DNA of 60,000 nt from Symbiodinium natans (taxonomy: Eukaryota > Sar > Dinophyceae > Suessiales > Symbiodiniaceae): assembly GCA_905221605.1 (NCBI GenBank), contig CAJNDS010002190.1, positions 1,653,788 to 1,713,787 of the forward strand, given 5' to 3'. The notes beneath the pieces were generated by a model. The model was not told the origin of the DNA. It did not search any database and saw only the letters and a program-made list of their open reading frames with translations. Each line of letters opens with the position of its first letter. Positions within the stretch are counted from its first letter, which is position 1. Below, piece by piece: positions 19,873 to 29,139 of the stretch. A program made the position numbers and the translations under genes.

Positions 19873-20433
19873 GTGGCGAAGCAGCACCTAGCGCGCGGCC
19901 GGGTTTCAGATATATGCACCTCCTAAATCATTAGACCCTAAACATTGTCCGAAAATGGGTTTTTGTTCAATCCCTAAACCCAAAAGTTTCGAGCTTTGGG
20001 TTGTGATTTTTGCGGGCGTAAACATGGAGATTGGGAATCAGAACAGGGTTTGGGATTAAGTTGCAGAGGCAAGCTGAGCGGGGCATACCTGGACTCATCA
20101 CGAACCCCAACCCCTAAACCACAAACCCTAAACCCGAACGCTTAACCTTGAACCCTGCACCGCAATGAGTCCGATACCATGGGGGGCTCCGGGTCTTCAG
20201 TAGCATGTAGACATCTGTTGGATAGTGGCGAGATGTGTTGCGTTTTTGGCCAAGAGTCTGGAGCACAAATTTTGCTCCGGAGAAAGTCTATACCCTAATC
20301 CCTAAGCCCTAACCCGTATTTCTTGGGTATGGTGCAGAGTTGCTCCAGCTGGGAGCGCCACAGGCCCGCCCCCCACAGGAGCTATTGGTGTGATGGCACG
20401 TGTGCTTCCACGGTGGTGGTTTCCGACGAATTA

Positions 20434-20535
20434 GGGGTACCTTGGGTCATTATAATGGGACTCTTTTAGGGTTTAGGGTTTAGGGGTGCCTTGTTGGGTC
20501 CTTATTATAAGGGAAATCCTACTAGTTGATCCGAG
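20434..20535. mobile_element. MITE-like family I, copy split by telomere repeats
   Basis: GGGGTACCTTGGGTCATTATAATGGGA, then TTTAGGGTTTAGGG, then GGGTGCCTTGTTGGGTCCTTATTATAAGGG. The second half repeats the first, so the two telomere units appear to sit between duplicated element ends. Confidence 0.6.
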
Positions 20536-20539
20536 GCAT

Positions 20540-20822
20540 CCGCGGGGAAACGGACCTTATTGGGGGTCTTGTGGATATTTCCCGGCCCGGTGGCCTCGAG
20601 GAGTTTGTCTGCGGAGAAGCCATAGGAAGATTGGCTACGAGCAGACAAGAGGAACGGGAGAACCTGCCGGAGACCCCAGTCCCCAGCGGGTATACCATGA
20701 TGGAGAGTGTACTATACAGCCACGGCAAGGTGGGCAGAGCATGGAAGGAACCTTCCTTCATGCAGCCCGAGTTTGCCGAGCCTCCTCCGAAGAAGATCAT
20801 GTTTGGGGGTCCATTTTTTAGG
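20540..20822 (+). other. Unique GC-balanced block, possible exon material of unknown gene
   Basis: Open in several frames on both strands between 20486 and 20840; one + frame reads ...REERENLPETPVPSGYTMME... and MQPEFAEPPPKKIMF. Not recognised. It lies within the intron assigned to gene A (19873-21221), so it is either a nested gene fragment or intronic. It runs directly into CCCTAAA repeats at 20823. Confidence 0.3.
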
Positions 20823-20922
20823 GTAAACCCTAAACCCTAAACCCTAAACCCTAAACCCTAAACCCTAAACCCTAAAAACCCTAAACCCTAAACCCTAAAC
20901 CCTAAACCCTAAACCCTAAACC
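20823..20922 (-). repeat. Telomere-type tract (CCCTAAA)n
   Basis: About 14 units, ending in a C run (20920-20935). Confidence 0.95.
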
Positions 20923-21221
20923 CCCCCCCCCCCCCGTGGAAGCTCGCCTAGCTATTCCCAGCTACTGCGGCTCAGCGTCCCGGGCATGGTCATGCTTTCC
21001 TTGTCGGCCCCTGAACTGTAGGAAAGGTATGGTAATTCTCTAAAAGGGTCCCTAAACCCTAGACCCTGACACCCCAGACCCCTAAACCTTAGATGCCAAA
21101 CCCCCAATAATACCCCGAAGCCCCGAAACTCGAAAACCCTAACGCCTCACACAAAACCCTAAACCCTAAACCCTAAACCCTGAACCCTAAGCCCTAAACC
21201 CTAAACCGTCACACGAACAAG

Positions 21222-21274
21222 GCTTGCCACCGACCACCCACCAGTGCAAGTGACGCTGCTTGTGCTCATCATGG
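21222..21274 (+). CDS. Exon of multi-pass membrane protein (gene A)
   Basis: After CAAG|G reads (A)LATDHPPVQVTLLVLIM: completes the Ala codon from 19872, then an Asp-His-Pro-Pro loop and a hydrophobic helix. End uncertain; ATGG|GC offers a GC donor. Confidence 0.6.
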
Positions 21275-22002
21275 GCCTTCCGGTTCAGTTGATATGATAT
21301 GATTGGGATTTAGGGCTTCGGGTTTAGGTTTTAGGGTTTGGGGGTGTGGGGGTGTGGGGGTTTGGGGGGGTTTGGGGGTTTAGGTTTCAGGGCAGTTTAG
21401 GGTTTTGGGGGATAAGGGTTTGGACCGCTCAGTCGGCAGGGTTTGAGGGTTTCGACTGGGTCTTCAAAGCACTGCGACAAGAATCAGGGCCACGAAATAT
21501 CCGCAGCCGACCTGTCGGCGGCTTAGGGTTCAGGGTGTCAGGGTTTTTAGGGTCATAGGGCTTTAGCCCCCAAAGCTTAGGGTGTTTGGGTATTCGGGTT
21601 TAGGGTTTGGGGCTTTGAGGGTCTGAGGGCCCCAGCTGAGATTACAACCGACAAGATATCACGCTAATCAAGCCACAGCTTTAGGACTAAGGGTTCAGAG
21701 TTTAGTGTCCAGTTCGCTAACATGTGGCCCCGTTTGGGGTGTTAAAAATTCAAGGCTCTGATGTCAGGTAATGGTAGGAACCCCATGATGTTCGAAGATG
21801 TCTTCTTCCAACCCTAAAGTTGCTAAAGCCAAGACCCTATACCCTGAACCCTGCAGGCGTTTCCGGGCTAGCTCCCTTCTGCTGATGCCCAAACTGTGTC
21901 ACCAGCCTGGTAGCAGCTGCAACGAATCCCCCAACCATCAACCCCCCAAACCCCAAACTCCCAAACCCTAAAATCTAAACCCTGACATCCCTCAACCCGT
22001 AA

Positions 22003-22320
22003 ACCCTAAACCCTCAACCCGTATACCCTAAACCCTAAACCCTAAACCCGTAAACCCTAGACCCTAAACCCTAAACCCTAAACCCTAAACCCTAAACCCT
22101 AAACCCTCCCTGACCCTGGAGCTGTGAGCCCGGAGGTTCGTGACGCTCACCATGCTCCTCTTCCTCACTGGTGGGACCCGGGCAGCTCGGAAGAACACCC
22201 ACAGCTCCAGGGTCAGGGAGGGTTTAGGGTTTAGGGTTTAGGGTTTAGGGTTTAGGGTTTAGGGTTTAGGGTTTAGGGTTTAGGGTTTAGGGTTTAGGGT
22301 TTAGGGTTTAGGGTTTAGCT
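22003..22320. repeat. Telomere-arm palindrome around a putative exon
   Basis: CCCTAAA units (to 22103), then the 23-mer beginning CCCTCCCTGACCCTGG (22104-22126), a 73-base loop, its perfect complement ending CAGGGTCAGGGAGGG (22200-22222), then TTTAGGG units (22223-22317). Arms including telomere units are about 100 bp each. Confidence 0.92.
22136..22170 (+). CDS. Putative mini-exon in the loop of the telomere palindrome (gene A?)
   Basis: After GGAG|G reads FVTLTMLLFLT(G) with a following GT (CACTG|GT): a short hydrophobic segment in line with the helices of gene A. Too short to be sure; the previous exon's phase (1) does not match directly, so an exon would be missing between them. Confidence 0.35.
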
Positions 22321-22391
22321 TTAGGGCCTCGGGCTTAGGGGGGGGTTCAGGAAGCCTCGCGAAATCCATTCAGAACCCAAGTTCCGGGTCA

Positions 22392-22545
22392 CCCTAAACC
22401 CTAAACCCTAAACCCTAAACCCTAAACCCTAAACCCTAAACCCTAAACCCTAAACCCTAAACCCTAAACCCTAAACCCTAAACCCTAAACCCAAACCCCA
22501 AACCCCAAACCCGAAACCCTGAACCCTGAACCCTGAACCCTGAAG
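22392..22545 (-). repeat. Telomere tract bracketed by a 31-bp target duplication
   Basis: CCCTAAA units passing into CCCCAAA and CCCTGAA variants. Flanks GCGAAATCCAT(T/G)CAGAACC... at 22359-22389 and 22548-22578 are direct repeats, 29 of 31 identical. Confidence 0.9.
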
Positions 22546-22578
22546 CCGCGAAATCCATGCAGAACCCAAGTTTCGGGT

Positions 22579-24080
22579 TTGGGTTTCGGGACCCAGAAGC
22601 CGAATTCTCAGAAACCTTGAGAAGCTGACCCCTGCTGGAAGGTTCATGAGTCAATGGGAGCTAAGCTTAGACAATCGAGTACCTCATTCATGCATTGGCT
22701 AAAGCCGCCCATGAAGCTTCAAGGAAGCCGTAAGCTCCAAAACCCTCTGTTATCCTGAGGTCGTTCTTTCGTTACATCCCTTGCCATTAAAGATCTGGTT
22801 TGTTTTGCATGTCTATGGTGCTGCAACCCCAAAACATGAGCTCCAGGCCCTTAAGTTAAAACCCCTAAACCCTAAACCCTAGAAGCCCTAAACCCTAAAC
22901 CCCAGAAGCCCTTAAGCCCAACAGGCCTGGCCTTGGAAAGTGCCCTTACTGAATATGCTGGATTGCTTCATGATTCTTGGAGGCATTTTGGGGGGTTTAG
23001 GGTTTAGGGTTTAGGGTTTAGGGTTTAGGGTTTAGGGTTTAGGGTTTAGGGTTTAGGTTTTAGGGTAATTTAGGGTTTAGGGTTTAGGGCTTAGGGTTAT
23101 GGGGTTTAGGCGTTCAAGGTTTAGGGGTCATGGGCTTTTCAGGGTTTCGGGTTATGGGGCTTTTAGGCTTTTGGGGGTCATTGGGTCTTTCTCGCGTTTA
23201 GGGTTAGAGGGTTAGGGTTAATATAGGGGTCGGAATACTTGCCAATAATATTCAGTTCTGGCCCCTTTGTAATTATGCTACACTAACCCCCAAAACCCTA
23301 TTCTAATTATTCAGGCCGCTATATTACCAGGTTTAGGTTCTGCTGCAGACGGTCGGTTCTCTAAGCTTGGACCTGCCTTCTTGGGATTTCTTTGTTCGAC
23401 AGCAGGTGGAGATTTTACTTGACTTCAGTTTAGGGTTTACAAGGCTGAGATGAGAAGGGGCCATGACACACGAACTTTTCATGGAACTGAAAGAACAAAT
23501 TGAGAGCTAAGATAGGCTTCCGGCACACGGCTGTGGCACCCTCCCCCCCCCCTCCCTCCCCCTTCCCATTCAGGAAAGGAAGTATACGTTTTCTAGGTTT
23601 CCCCTAGGCATAACAGTAAATATGCTTGCCCCGAGGCATAACAGGTAAATATGCAAAGGCCCAATAAGTAGTCTATCTCAGGCTTCCAGTACCTCTTACA
23701 ACGTTTGGCTTGCGTACTGTTATGCTTGTTGTATATAAGTACCTCAAATGCGCTTACCATTTTAGGTTAGCATACTTAGAGCTCTTCTTTCTAGAGAACT
23801 CTACTTCTAACTTCTGAACCAACGGGAACCCACCTTCAAAAACTCGAGTTTGAACTTGGGCCTTCTGACCAGGTTGTCGAGCTCCAATTTCGACCCAGCC
23901 AGAGTCTGTTTAAGTTTGGGGTTGAGGGTTTACGGTCAAAAAGAAAAGAATGTCGTGACTCTGCCGGTGAAGATATCCGATGCGTTGGCCGAAGAGACGC
24001 GGAGGTTTTCACGATTTTGTCGCTTTGGCTCTCCTGCTTTCGCGCTGCAGAACATCGACATAAGGTTAACCTCGTAGCCC
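22579..24080. other. Mostly unique AT-richer sequence, no gene assigned
   Basis: Holds a telomere tract (22993-23065), a family E element (23218-23330), a C-run (23532-23555) and an unusually repeat-poor block 23380-24080. From 23839 one + frame reads EFELGPSDQVVELQFRPSQS, another ends VVTLPVKISDALAEETRRF; neither is recognised. Within 23600-23665 the word GAGGCATAACAG(T)AAATATGC is repeated (CTAGGCATAACAGTAAATATGC / CGAGGCATAACAGGTAAATATGC, 40 bp apart). Confidence 0.35.
23218..23330. mobile_element. MITE-like family E, copy (complete)
   Basis: AATATAGGGGTCGGAATAC ... CCAATAATATTCAG ... TACACTAACCCCCAAAACCC ... TCTAATTATTCAGGCCGC then TATATTACC. Inverted ends AATATAGGGG / CCGCTATATT. Confidence 0.7.
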
Positions 24081-24199
24081 CAGACCCCCCAAACCCCTAA
24101 ACCCTAACCCTCAACTCCATTCTGGATCCGCGAGGCCTTCAGACCTAAACCCTGAACCCCAAACCCTAAACCCTAAACCCTACACCTTCAGCTGTTCTT

Positions 24200-24305
24200 G
24201 AACCCTTGCAAGGACATTCTGCGTGGTGCTGCTGGTGGCTACTACAGCGCCGCTCAGCTTTTCAAGAGGTTTATGGAGCTTCGGGCGTTGGCTCCAGGGC
24301 TTAAG
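24200..24305 (+). CDS. Candidate exon, unknown
   Basis: One frame reads NPCKDILRGAAGGYYSAAQL then FKRFMELRALAPGLK before entering telomere-type repeats. It resembles real coding sequence in composition but has no family I can name. It lies between CCCTAAA (24155-24181) and TTTAGGG (24320-24345) units, the same setting as the other exons. Confidence 0.3.
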
Positions 24306-24741
24306 GTTGAGGGCTTAGGGCGTAGGGTTTAGGGTTTAGGGTTTAGGGTAATTTAGGGTTTAGGGCTTAGGGTTTGGGGTTCTCATGCTTTGGTCTGGAC
24401 GGACAGCTCGGGGGGGACTGCAAACAGATCAGCCTCCCCACCCCCCAAGAAAAAGCACACAGCAAGACACAAGCCCGAAAATCTAAATCCTGGCGGTCGT
24501 TTGCGATAACCTTTCAACCCCTCCCACGCCTACGATCCAGCCTGTTTCTGCCTTTTGCCCTAAGCTCCAGAGTCTCCCAAAAACCGTGAACCCTGTTTAG
24601 GGTTTAGGGTCTAGGGTTTAGGGCTTAGGGCTTGGGGCTAAGGGCTTAGGGTTTAGGGTTCTGTGGGTGAGGGCTGAAGTTCGGGTCTAGGGTTTAGCGC
24701 CTAGGATTCCAAGCCGCCCAACCCCGCCCAACAATCCTGAA

Positions 24742-24882
24742 GCAGAGCAGCTGAAAGAGTCCACTTTACACCTTCTTGGGATACTAGAGCCCCCTGAACC
24801 CGAAACCCTCAACCCTAAGCCCTGTTGCAGCACTGAAAGTGTACACTTTTTGGGCGGGAACTTGTGAACCCAGCAGCTCCCA
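24742..24882. mobile_element. MITE-like family K pieces
   Basis: GCTGAAAGAGTCCACTTTACACC at 24748 and CTGAAAGTGTACACTTTTTGGG...GTGAACCCAGCAGC at 24834-24878, similar to the units at 14695 and 51950. Confidence 0.45.
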
Positions 24883-25010
24883 GCCGCCAACCCTGCGCCC
24901 CAAGCCCTAAAGCCCAAACCCCAAACCCTAAACCCCAAACCCTAAACCCCTAAACCCCTAAACCCCAAACCCTAAACCCCAAACCCTAAACTCTAAACCC
25001 GAAGCCCTAA

Positions 25011-25102
25011 ACACAAGAATCCTGAAGCACAAACCCTAAACCCTAAAGCCTAAAGCCTAAAGCCTAAACCCTAAACCCTAAACACAAGAATCCTGAAGCA
25101 CA
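25011..25102. repeat. Telomere-type tract bracketed by a perfect 21-bp duplication
   Basis: ACACAAGAATCCTGAAGCAC(A) at 25011-25031 and 25082-25102, identical, enclosing CCCTAAA and CCTAAAG units (25032-25081). A third related word, CAATCCTGAAGCAGAGC, lies at 24731. Confidence 0.93.
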
Positions 25103-25412
25103 GCATACGAGGCTCCAGGTCAAGGCCTTGGATGAAGGCTGCTCGGAAGGACATTAAGGTTGAAGCTTTGGGTTTTGGGGTTTAGGGTTTGGGGTTTGGG
25201 GTTTGGGGTTTGGGGTTTAGGGTTTGGGGTTTAGGGTTTAGGGTTTAGGGTTTTGGGGAAGAGGACAGGGCTTTAGCTTTAGCACCTGCTGAATGCGGGG
25301 TTTAGGCTGTTTAGGGCTTCAAGGCATAGGAGCACACATAGGAGTATGTGGTGCTGAGCCTTACTTGAACCCTAATCCCAAAGCCTTTAACCCTTTCAAC
25401 TCTCGAACCTCA

Positions 25413-25514
25413 GGATGTTTCCCCTTATGCTCGCAGTCCTTAATCGGGCTTATGGTACCCCCCCCCCCCCCCTATTATACTCCCTATGAAGGACTATTTG
25501 CCTAAGGGGGAACA
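25413..25514. mobile_element. MITE-like family A, copy 4
   Basis: GGATGTTTCCCCTTATGC...CAGTCCTTAATCGGG...C-run...TGAAGGACTATTTG...AAGGGGGAACA. Confidence 0.7.
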
Positions 25515-25734
25515 AACCCTAAAACCTAAGCCCTAAACCCTAACCCCCCCCCCCCCCCCCCCTTCAGACGGCCCTATAAACTTTAAACCCTTTCGGGGGC
25601 CTAGGCCTAGACCTTCAATTGTGGGGTACTTTGAGGGTTCCATGCCCGGGGTTGCCCCGCCGTTCCCTTGTTCCCTTGCTCTCTTGTTTTTTTTTTTTTT
25701 TTTTTTTTTCGCTTCGCTAAGGGTCCCTGGTACC

Positions 25735-25846
25735 CTAAACCCTAAACCCTAAACCCTAAACCCTAAACCCTAAACCCTAAACCCTAAACCCTAAACCCTG
25801 AACCCTGAACCCTGAACCCTGAACCCTGAACCCTGAACCCTGAACC
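25735..25846 (-). repeat. Telomere tract switching to CCCTGAA
   Basis: About 9 CCCTAAA units followed by about 7 homogeneous CCCTGAA units and a C run. Confidence 0.95.
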
Positions 25847-26004
25847 CCCCCCCCCCCCCCCCCGCCCATTCCCCATGAATCCCCTCCTGAGCCCTCAACC
25901 TTAAACCCTTAAAGAACCTCAGGGCCCCCCCTTCCACGCAAGGAGGCTCATCCCTAAGAAGTTCGAGGGTTTAGGGTTTAGGGTTTCGGGTTTAGGGTGT
26001 AGGG

Positions 26005-26075
26005 GTTTAGGGCTTTAGGGCTTTAGGGCTTTAGGGCTTTAGGGCTTTAGGGCTTTAGGGCTTTAGGGCTTTAGG
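26005..26075 (+). repeat. Variant octamer array (TTTAGGGC)n
   Basis: About 9 homogeneous units, one C longer than the telomere heptamer. Confidence 0.93.
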
Positions 26076-26186
26076 CTTGTAGGGGTTTCGGGGAGGTAGA
26101 TAGACTGAAGCTTGAGACCAGCACCCGAGCAAGCCTGAACCTTGATGTCTTACTCCCCTTGCGGAAGTCACAAGGCCCTACTGGGC

Positions 26187-26305
26187 CAATGAAAGATGTA
26201 CTAAGAACTGTACTTGTAGCCATATTAGGCACTTAAGGGGCTTATGAGTGGGCTATAAGTACAGTTGTACTTGGTGGATAAGTACCATGAACCTCCAAGT
26301 ACAGA
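26187..26305. mobile_element. MITE-like family H, copy 1
   Basis: GATGTACTAAGAACTGTAC...GGGGCTTATGAGTGGGC...GTACAGTTGTACTTGGTGG...TACCATGAACCTCCAAG. Copies at 30965, 41636 and 44240 share GTACAGTTATAATTGGTTA and the terminal GGAGGTTCATGG. Confidence 0.65.
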
Positions 26306-26742
26306 ATTCAGAAGGCTCTATATGAGTACTGTTCCCACCCTTGGGGACCAAATGAAGCCTAAAAGGTTTTAGGGTGTAGGGTTTAGGGAAAGAAACCCTG
26401 GACCCTGCTGCACACCCTAAACCCGACAATAGACCCCAGTAAACTTTGAGAGGTTGACATTCTCGGGCTTAAGGTCAGGAAAAGATGCTTCCGTGGCCTT
26501 CCTTGGATGGAGATTCAGCGTCCAGTGCTTGGTTTAAGGTTTAGGGCTTTAGGGCTCAGGGCTTTTGGTTTAAAGTTTTGGGTGGTGGCTTGAGGATTCC
26601 GGTCTTCAGGGTAATTAAGGGGGTCTTAGACGTGAACTTTGGTCCGTTAGGAAGGGGAATGGTTGGCAACAGTATTCTCCTACTTTCCGGGTCTCCTCGC
26701 AGGGTTTGGGGGCACCTTCTTGCGCAGAAGCCTTTTAGGACG

Positions 26743-28186
26743 ATGAGCTGCGACGGCAAGGTTTGGGCACTTTCTGTGTAGAAGCCTTGTAGGGCATTGT
26801 AGGGCCATGAGCTGCGACGGCAAGGTGTGGGCGGATGTTTCCTGGGCCATGACCGGAGCTCCCATTCGCAGGCTGCTGGTCGATGATTGCACCTTGGTCA
26901 GGGAGCTGAAGGAGATGTTGGAGGCAACGGCCAAAACACCAGTCGCGTTTGAGGGTTTAGGGTTTCGGGTTTAGGGTTTAGGGTTTACCCCAAACAGTAG
27001 GATTCCGCCTTATAATAAGGACCTGAATAAGGTACCCGTAATTTTCGGAAACCACCATCTTGGAGGCACCGGCCAAAACACCCGTCGAATTTCTCGAGCT
27101 CCTTTGCAATGGAGAGGTGCTCCGCGATGTTTCTTGCATCTCCCACACCTTCGCCCGGACGGGCTACGTGGAACTGCTGGCTTTCCGCACGGAGCCACCG
27201 AAGCTTCTGGAGTTTCTGAAGGTGACGCGGGCGCATCGGTTCACCATCTGGGACGCGGACACGGATCGCGAATTCCTGGCCATGGAGCGGAAGGACGTGA
27301 GGATCGCGAAGTACATCATGGCAGCAGACAGGGATGGCAGCATCGTCAATGAGCGAGATGCGTGGTGGCAGGAAGTCAATGGCTACGACTCCTACAACCG
27401 GTGCACCGCCCTGCATTACGCAGCCGCCTGGGGCCAGGCCCGCATCTCCAAGGCGTTGCTGGATCATCCGGCCTTTCGGGAGGCCGATGCCCAGGCTGAT
27501 GTCAGCATGCCCTTGTCCTTCTACTGCAGGGTGGACTACTGCGAACACTCTTGCACAGCCCTGCATGCTGCGATTGCGTGGGGCCATGGGGAGATCTGCT
27601 CGCTCCTGCTGAAGCACCGGCGCTTCACGGCAGTGGCCGACGCAAACGCCGCGGGCCAGACAGCTCTTCATGTGGCCGTGCTCGCAGGGAGTCCACAAGT
27701 AGTTGAGGAGATCCTTGCAGATGGGCGCGTGGACATCCAGGCCCGCACGCGCGACGGCCACACCGCACTACACCTGGCGCTGCTCATTCGCCAGGAGGAG
27801 AGGGTTTAGGACCCTAAACCCTTAAACCCTAAACCCTAAACCCTAAGTTTACCTGGCGAGGAGGGGCCCGGGCGAAGACTCGCTGGATCTGACAAGATCA
27901 TGGCGATGCTCCTTGAGCACGCAGGCAGCCTGAAACTAGGTATCGAGTTGGGACATTTTCTGAATTTCCCTTATTGTTTCAATATTAAGGGTTTAGGGTT
28001 TAGGGCTTAGGATTTAGGGTTTAGGAGCCCGAATAATAGATCATTTTGGGGGCTCTTGAAATCGACACCTAGGAAATGGGACGTGCTGCAGGAGGCTGTA
28101 GAAGACCTGGACAGATGGCTCGTGCGAGCTATCGTCAGGTGCCTCCCCGGAATGGACAAGTTCCGGGCTGGCATCTTGGCTTTCTA
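26743..28186 (+). CDS. Ubiquitin-like plus ankyrin-repeat protein (gene B)
   Basis: Exon 1 (ATG 26807, to 26923) reads MSCDGKVWADVSWAM..., then LVRELKEMLE. Exon 2 (27066-27803) continues APAKTPVEFLELLCNGEVLR, completing a degenerate ubiquitin-like fold, then a linker (about residues 75-130), then four ankyrin repeats (CTALHYAAAWG, CTALHAAIAWG, QTALHVAVLAG, HTALHLALL). Removing 26924-27065 (GAG|GC...GAG|GC) restores frame without residue loss. Further 3' pieces look coding: KIMAMLLEHAGSLKLG (27891-27940; possible GT-AG intron 27804-27860) and WDVLQEAVEDLDRWLVRAIV...ILAF-stop ending at 28186; the join between these two is unresolved. Ankyrin repeats mediate protein binding; the true ligand is unknown. 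A 64-bp duplication at the start gives an upstream alternative ATG at 26743. Confidence 0.7.
26924..27065 (+). other. Intron of gene B made of telomere units plus family I element within a target duplication
   Basis: 142-bp GC-AG intron. Exon words TTGGAGGCAACGGCCAAAAC (from 26918) and TTGGAGGCACCGGCCAAAAC (from 27060) are direct repeats extending over 33 bp with 4 mismatches. Between them lie four degenerate TTTAGGG units and a family I element (26992-27050). Splicing at the duplicated GAG|GC uses one copy of the duplication only. Confidence 0.8.
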
Positions 28187-28239
28187 AACCCTAAACCCTA
28201 AACTTTAAACCCTAAACCCTACACCCTAAACCTTAAACC

Positions 28240-28323
28240 CGTTGATTTTTTGGGTTTTTGTAGAAGCTACAAAAAGGAGCCCAAAAGTTAAACTTTTTGG
28301 AGGGGTTCCGAAGTCAGCCAAGG
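28240..28323. mobile_element. MITE-like family G, copy 2
   Basis: GTTGATTTTTTGGGTTTTTG...AGGAGCCCAAAAGTTAAAC...GGTTCCGAAGTCAGCCAAG; about 85% like the copy at 9697. Confidence 0.7.
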
Positions 28324-28356
28324 CCTTCTCATGGTCAAAGGCCATCTGAAGCTTGA

Positions 28357-28562
28357 TAGCCCATTGGTACCCTTTACTCCCTTTTTTCCTTTGTAAAGTA
28401 AGCCAACCAAAAAAGGGTTTAGGGTTTAGGGTTTAGGGTTTAGGGTTTAGGGTTTAGGGTTTAGGGTTTAGGGTTTAGGGTTTAGGGTTTAGGGTTTAGG
28501 GTTTAGGGAAAGTAAGCCAACCAAAAAATGGTGCCCTTATTTATCATCCGGTTACGGGGCTG
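28357..28562. mobile_element. MITE-like family C, copy 3, interrupted by a telomere tract
   Basis: Left half TAGCCCATTGGTACCC...AAGTAAGCCAACC; right half ...ATGGTGCCCTTATTT...GGTTACGGGGCTGCTAAG. Between them is a 94-bp TTTAGGG tract bracketed by a perfect 20-bp target duplication. Confidence 0.85.
28395..28528 (+). repeat. Telomere tract insertion with perfect 20-bp target-site duplication
   Basis: AAAGTAAGCCAACCAAAAAA at 28395-28414 and at 28509-28528, with about 13 TTTAGGG units (28415-28508) in between and nothing else. The host is a family C element whose uninterrupted copies elsewhere have only one such word. Confidence 0.95.
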
Positions 28563-28590
28563 CTAAGGAACACGGCTCTGCTGTTTTCAG

Positions 28591-28703
28591 AAGACGTTAC
28601 GACAAAGGAGGCTCACCGTCGCAAGCGGGACTTGCGGAAGCGGAAGGCAGTTCGAAAGCAGCAGCATGTGTTGAGGAAGGTCCTGAGAGATCAACCCCTT
28701 GAG
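28591..28703 (+). CDS. Candidate internal exon, basic coiled segment, unknown gene
   Basis: Between CTGTTTTCAG| and GAG|GTAAGG (canonical sites). One frame reads DVTTKEAHRRKRDLRKRKAV then RKQQHVLRKVLRDQPLE, a highly basic helical stretch. The acceptor is AG|A rather than AG|G as elsewhere. Might belong to gene B's downstream neighbour. Confidence 0.45.
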
Positions 28704-29044
28704 GTAAGGCAGCCAGCCCAATCCATAACGAGGCCCAATGCCAAAAGCAGCTGGAAGCAGACTGAATTTGATTTTGTTCTTTGCCTCTGAGCTGTCGCCC
28801 GAACATGTACAGTGTACAGCGCGATGCAGTCCGGCAACCAGCCTCAGCCTTCTAGAGCCATTCTCAGATTTCTGAACGTATCTGAGTGGATTTGGGCTGT
28901 GGGAAAGAAGCTTCAGCAGAGGTGCGATTTCTCCTTAAATCTTCGACGTACGCCACCACCAAGACACACCCTAAACCTTAAACCCTAAACCCTAAACCCT
29001 AAACTGTGAACCCTAAACCCTAAACCCTACACTCCTCTTTGCAG

Positions 29045-29139
29045 CTGTGATCGCGCGCCTAGGTATGCAGGCATACGTGGCGACGTTCTCCACAGTGATT
29101 CTGTGCCTTGGCCCAGCACAGTGGCTTAGATGTCTCAGG
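29045..29139 (+). CDS. Candidate exon, hydrophobic, unknown
   Basis: After TTTGCAG a frame reads AVIARLGMQAYVATFSTVIL then CLGPAQWLRCL, a plausible membrane segment, between CCCTAAA (to 29030) and TTTAGGG (29138 on) units. No family recognised. Confidence 0.3.

Noticed and set aside
26985-27761. 258-codon open frame on the - strand
   Set aside because: It is the complement shadow of the ubiquitin-like/ankyrin exon on the + strand, which has clear family motifs.
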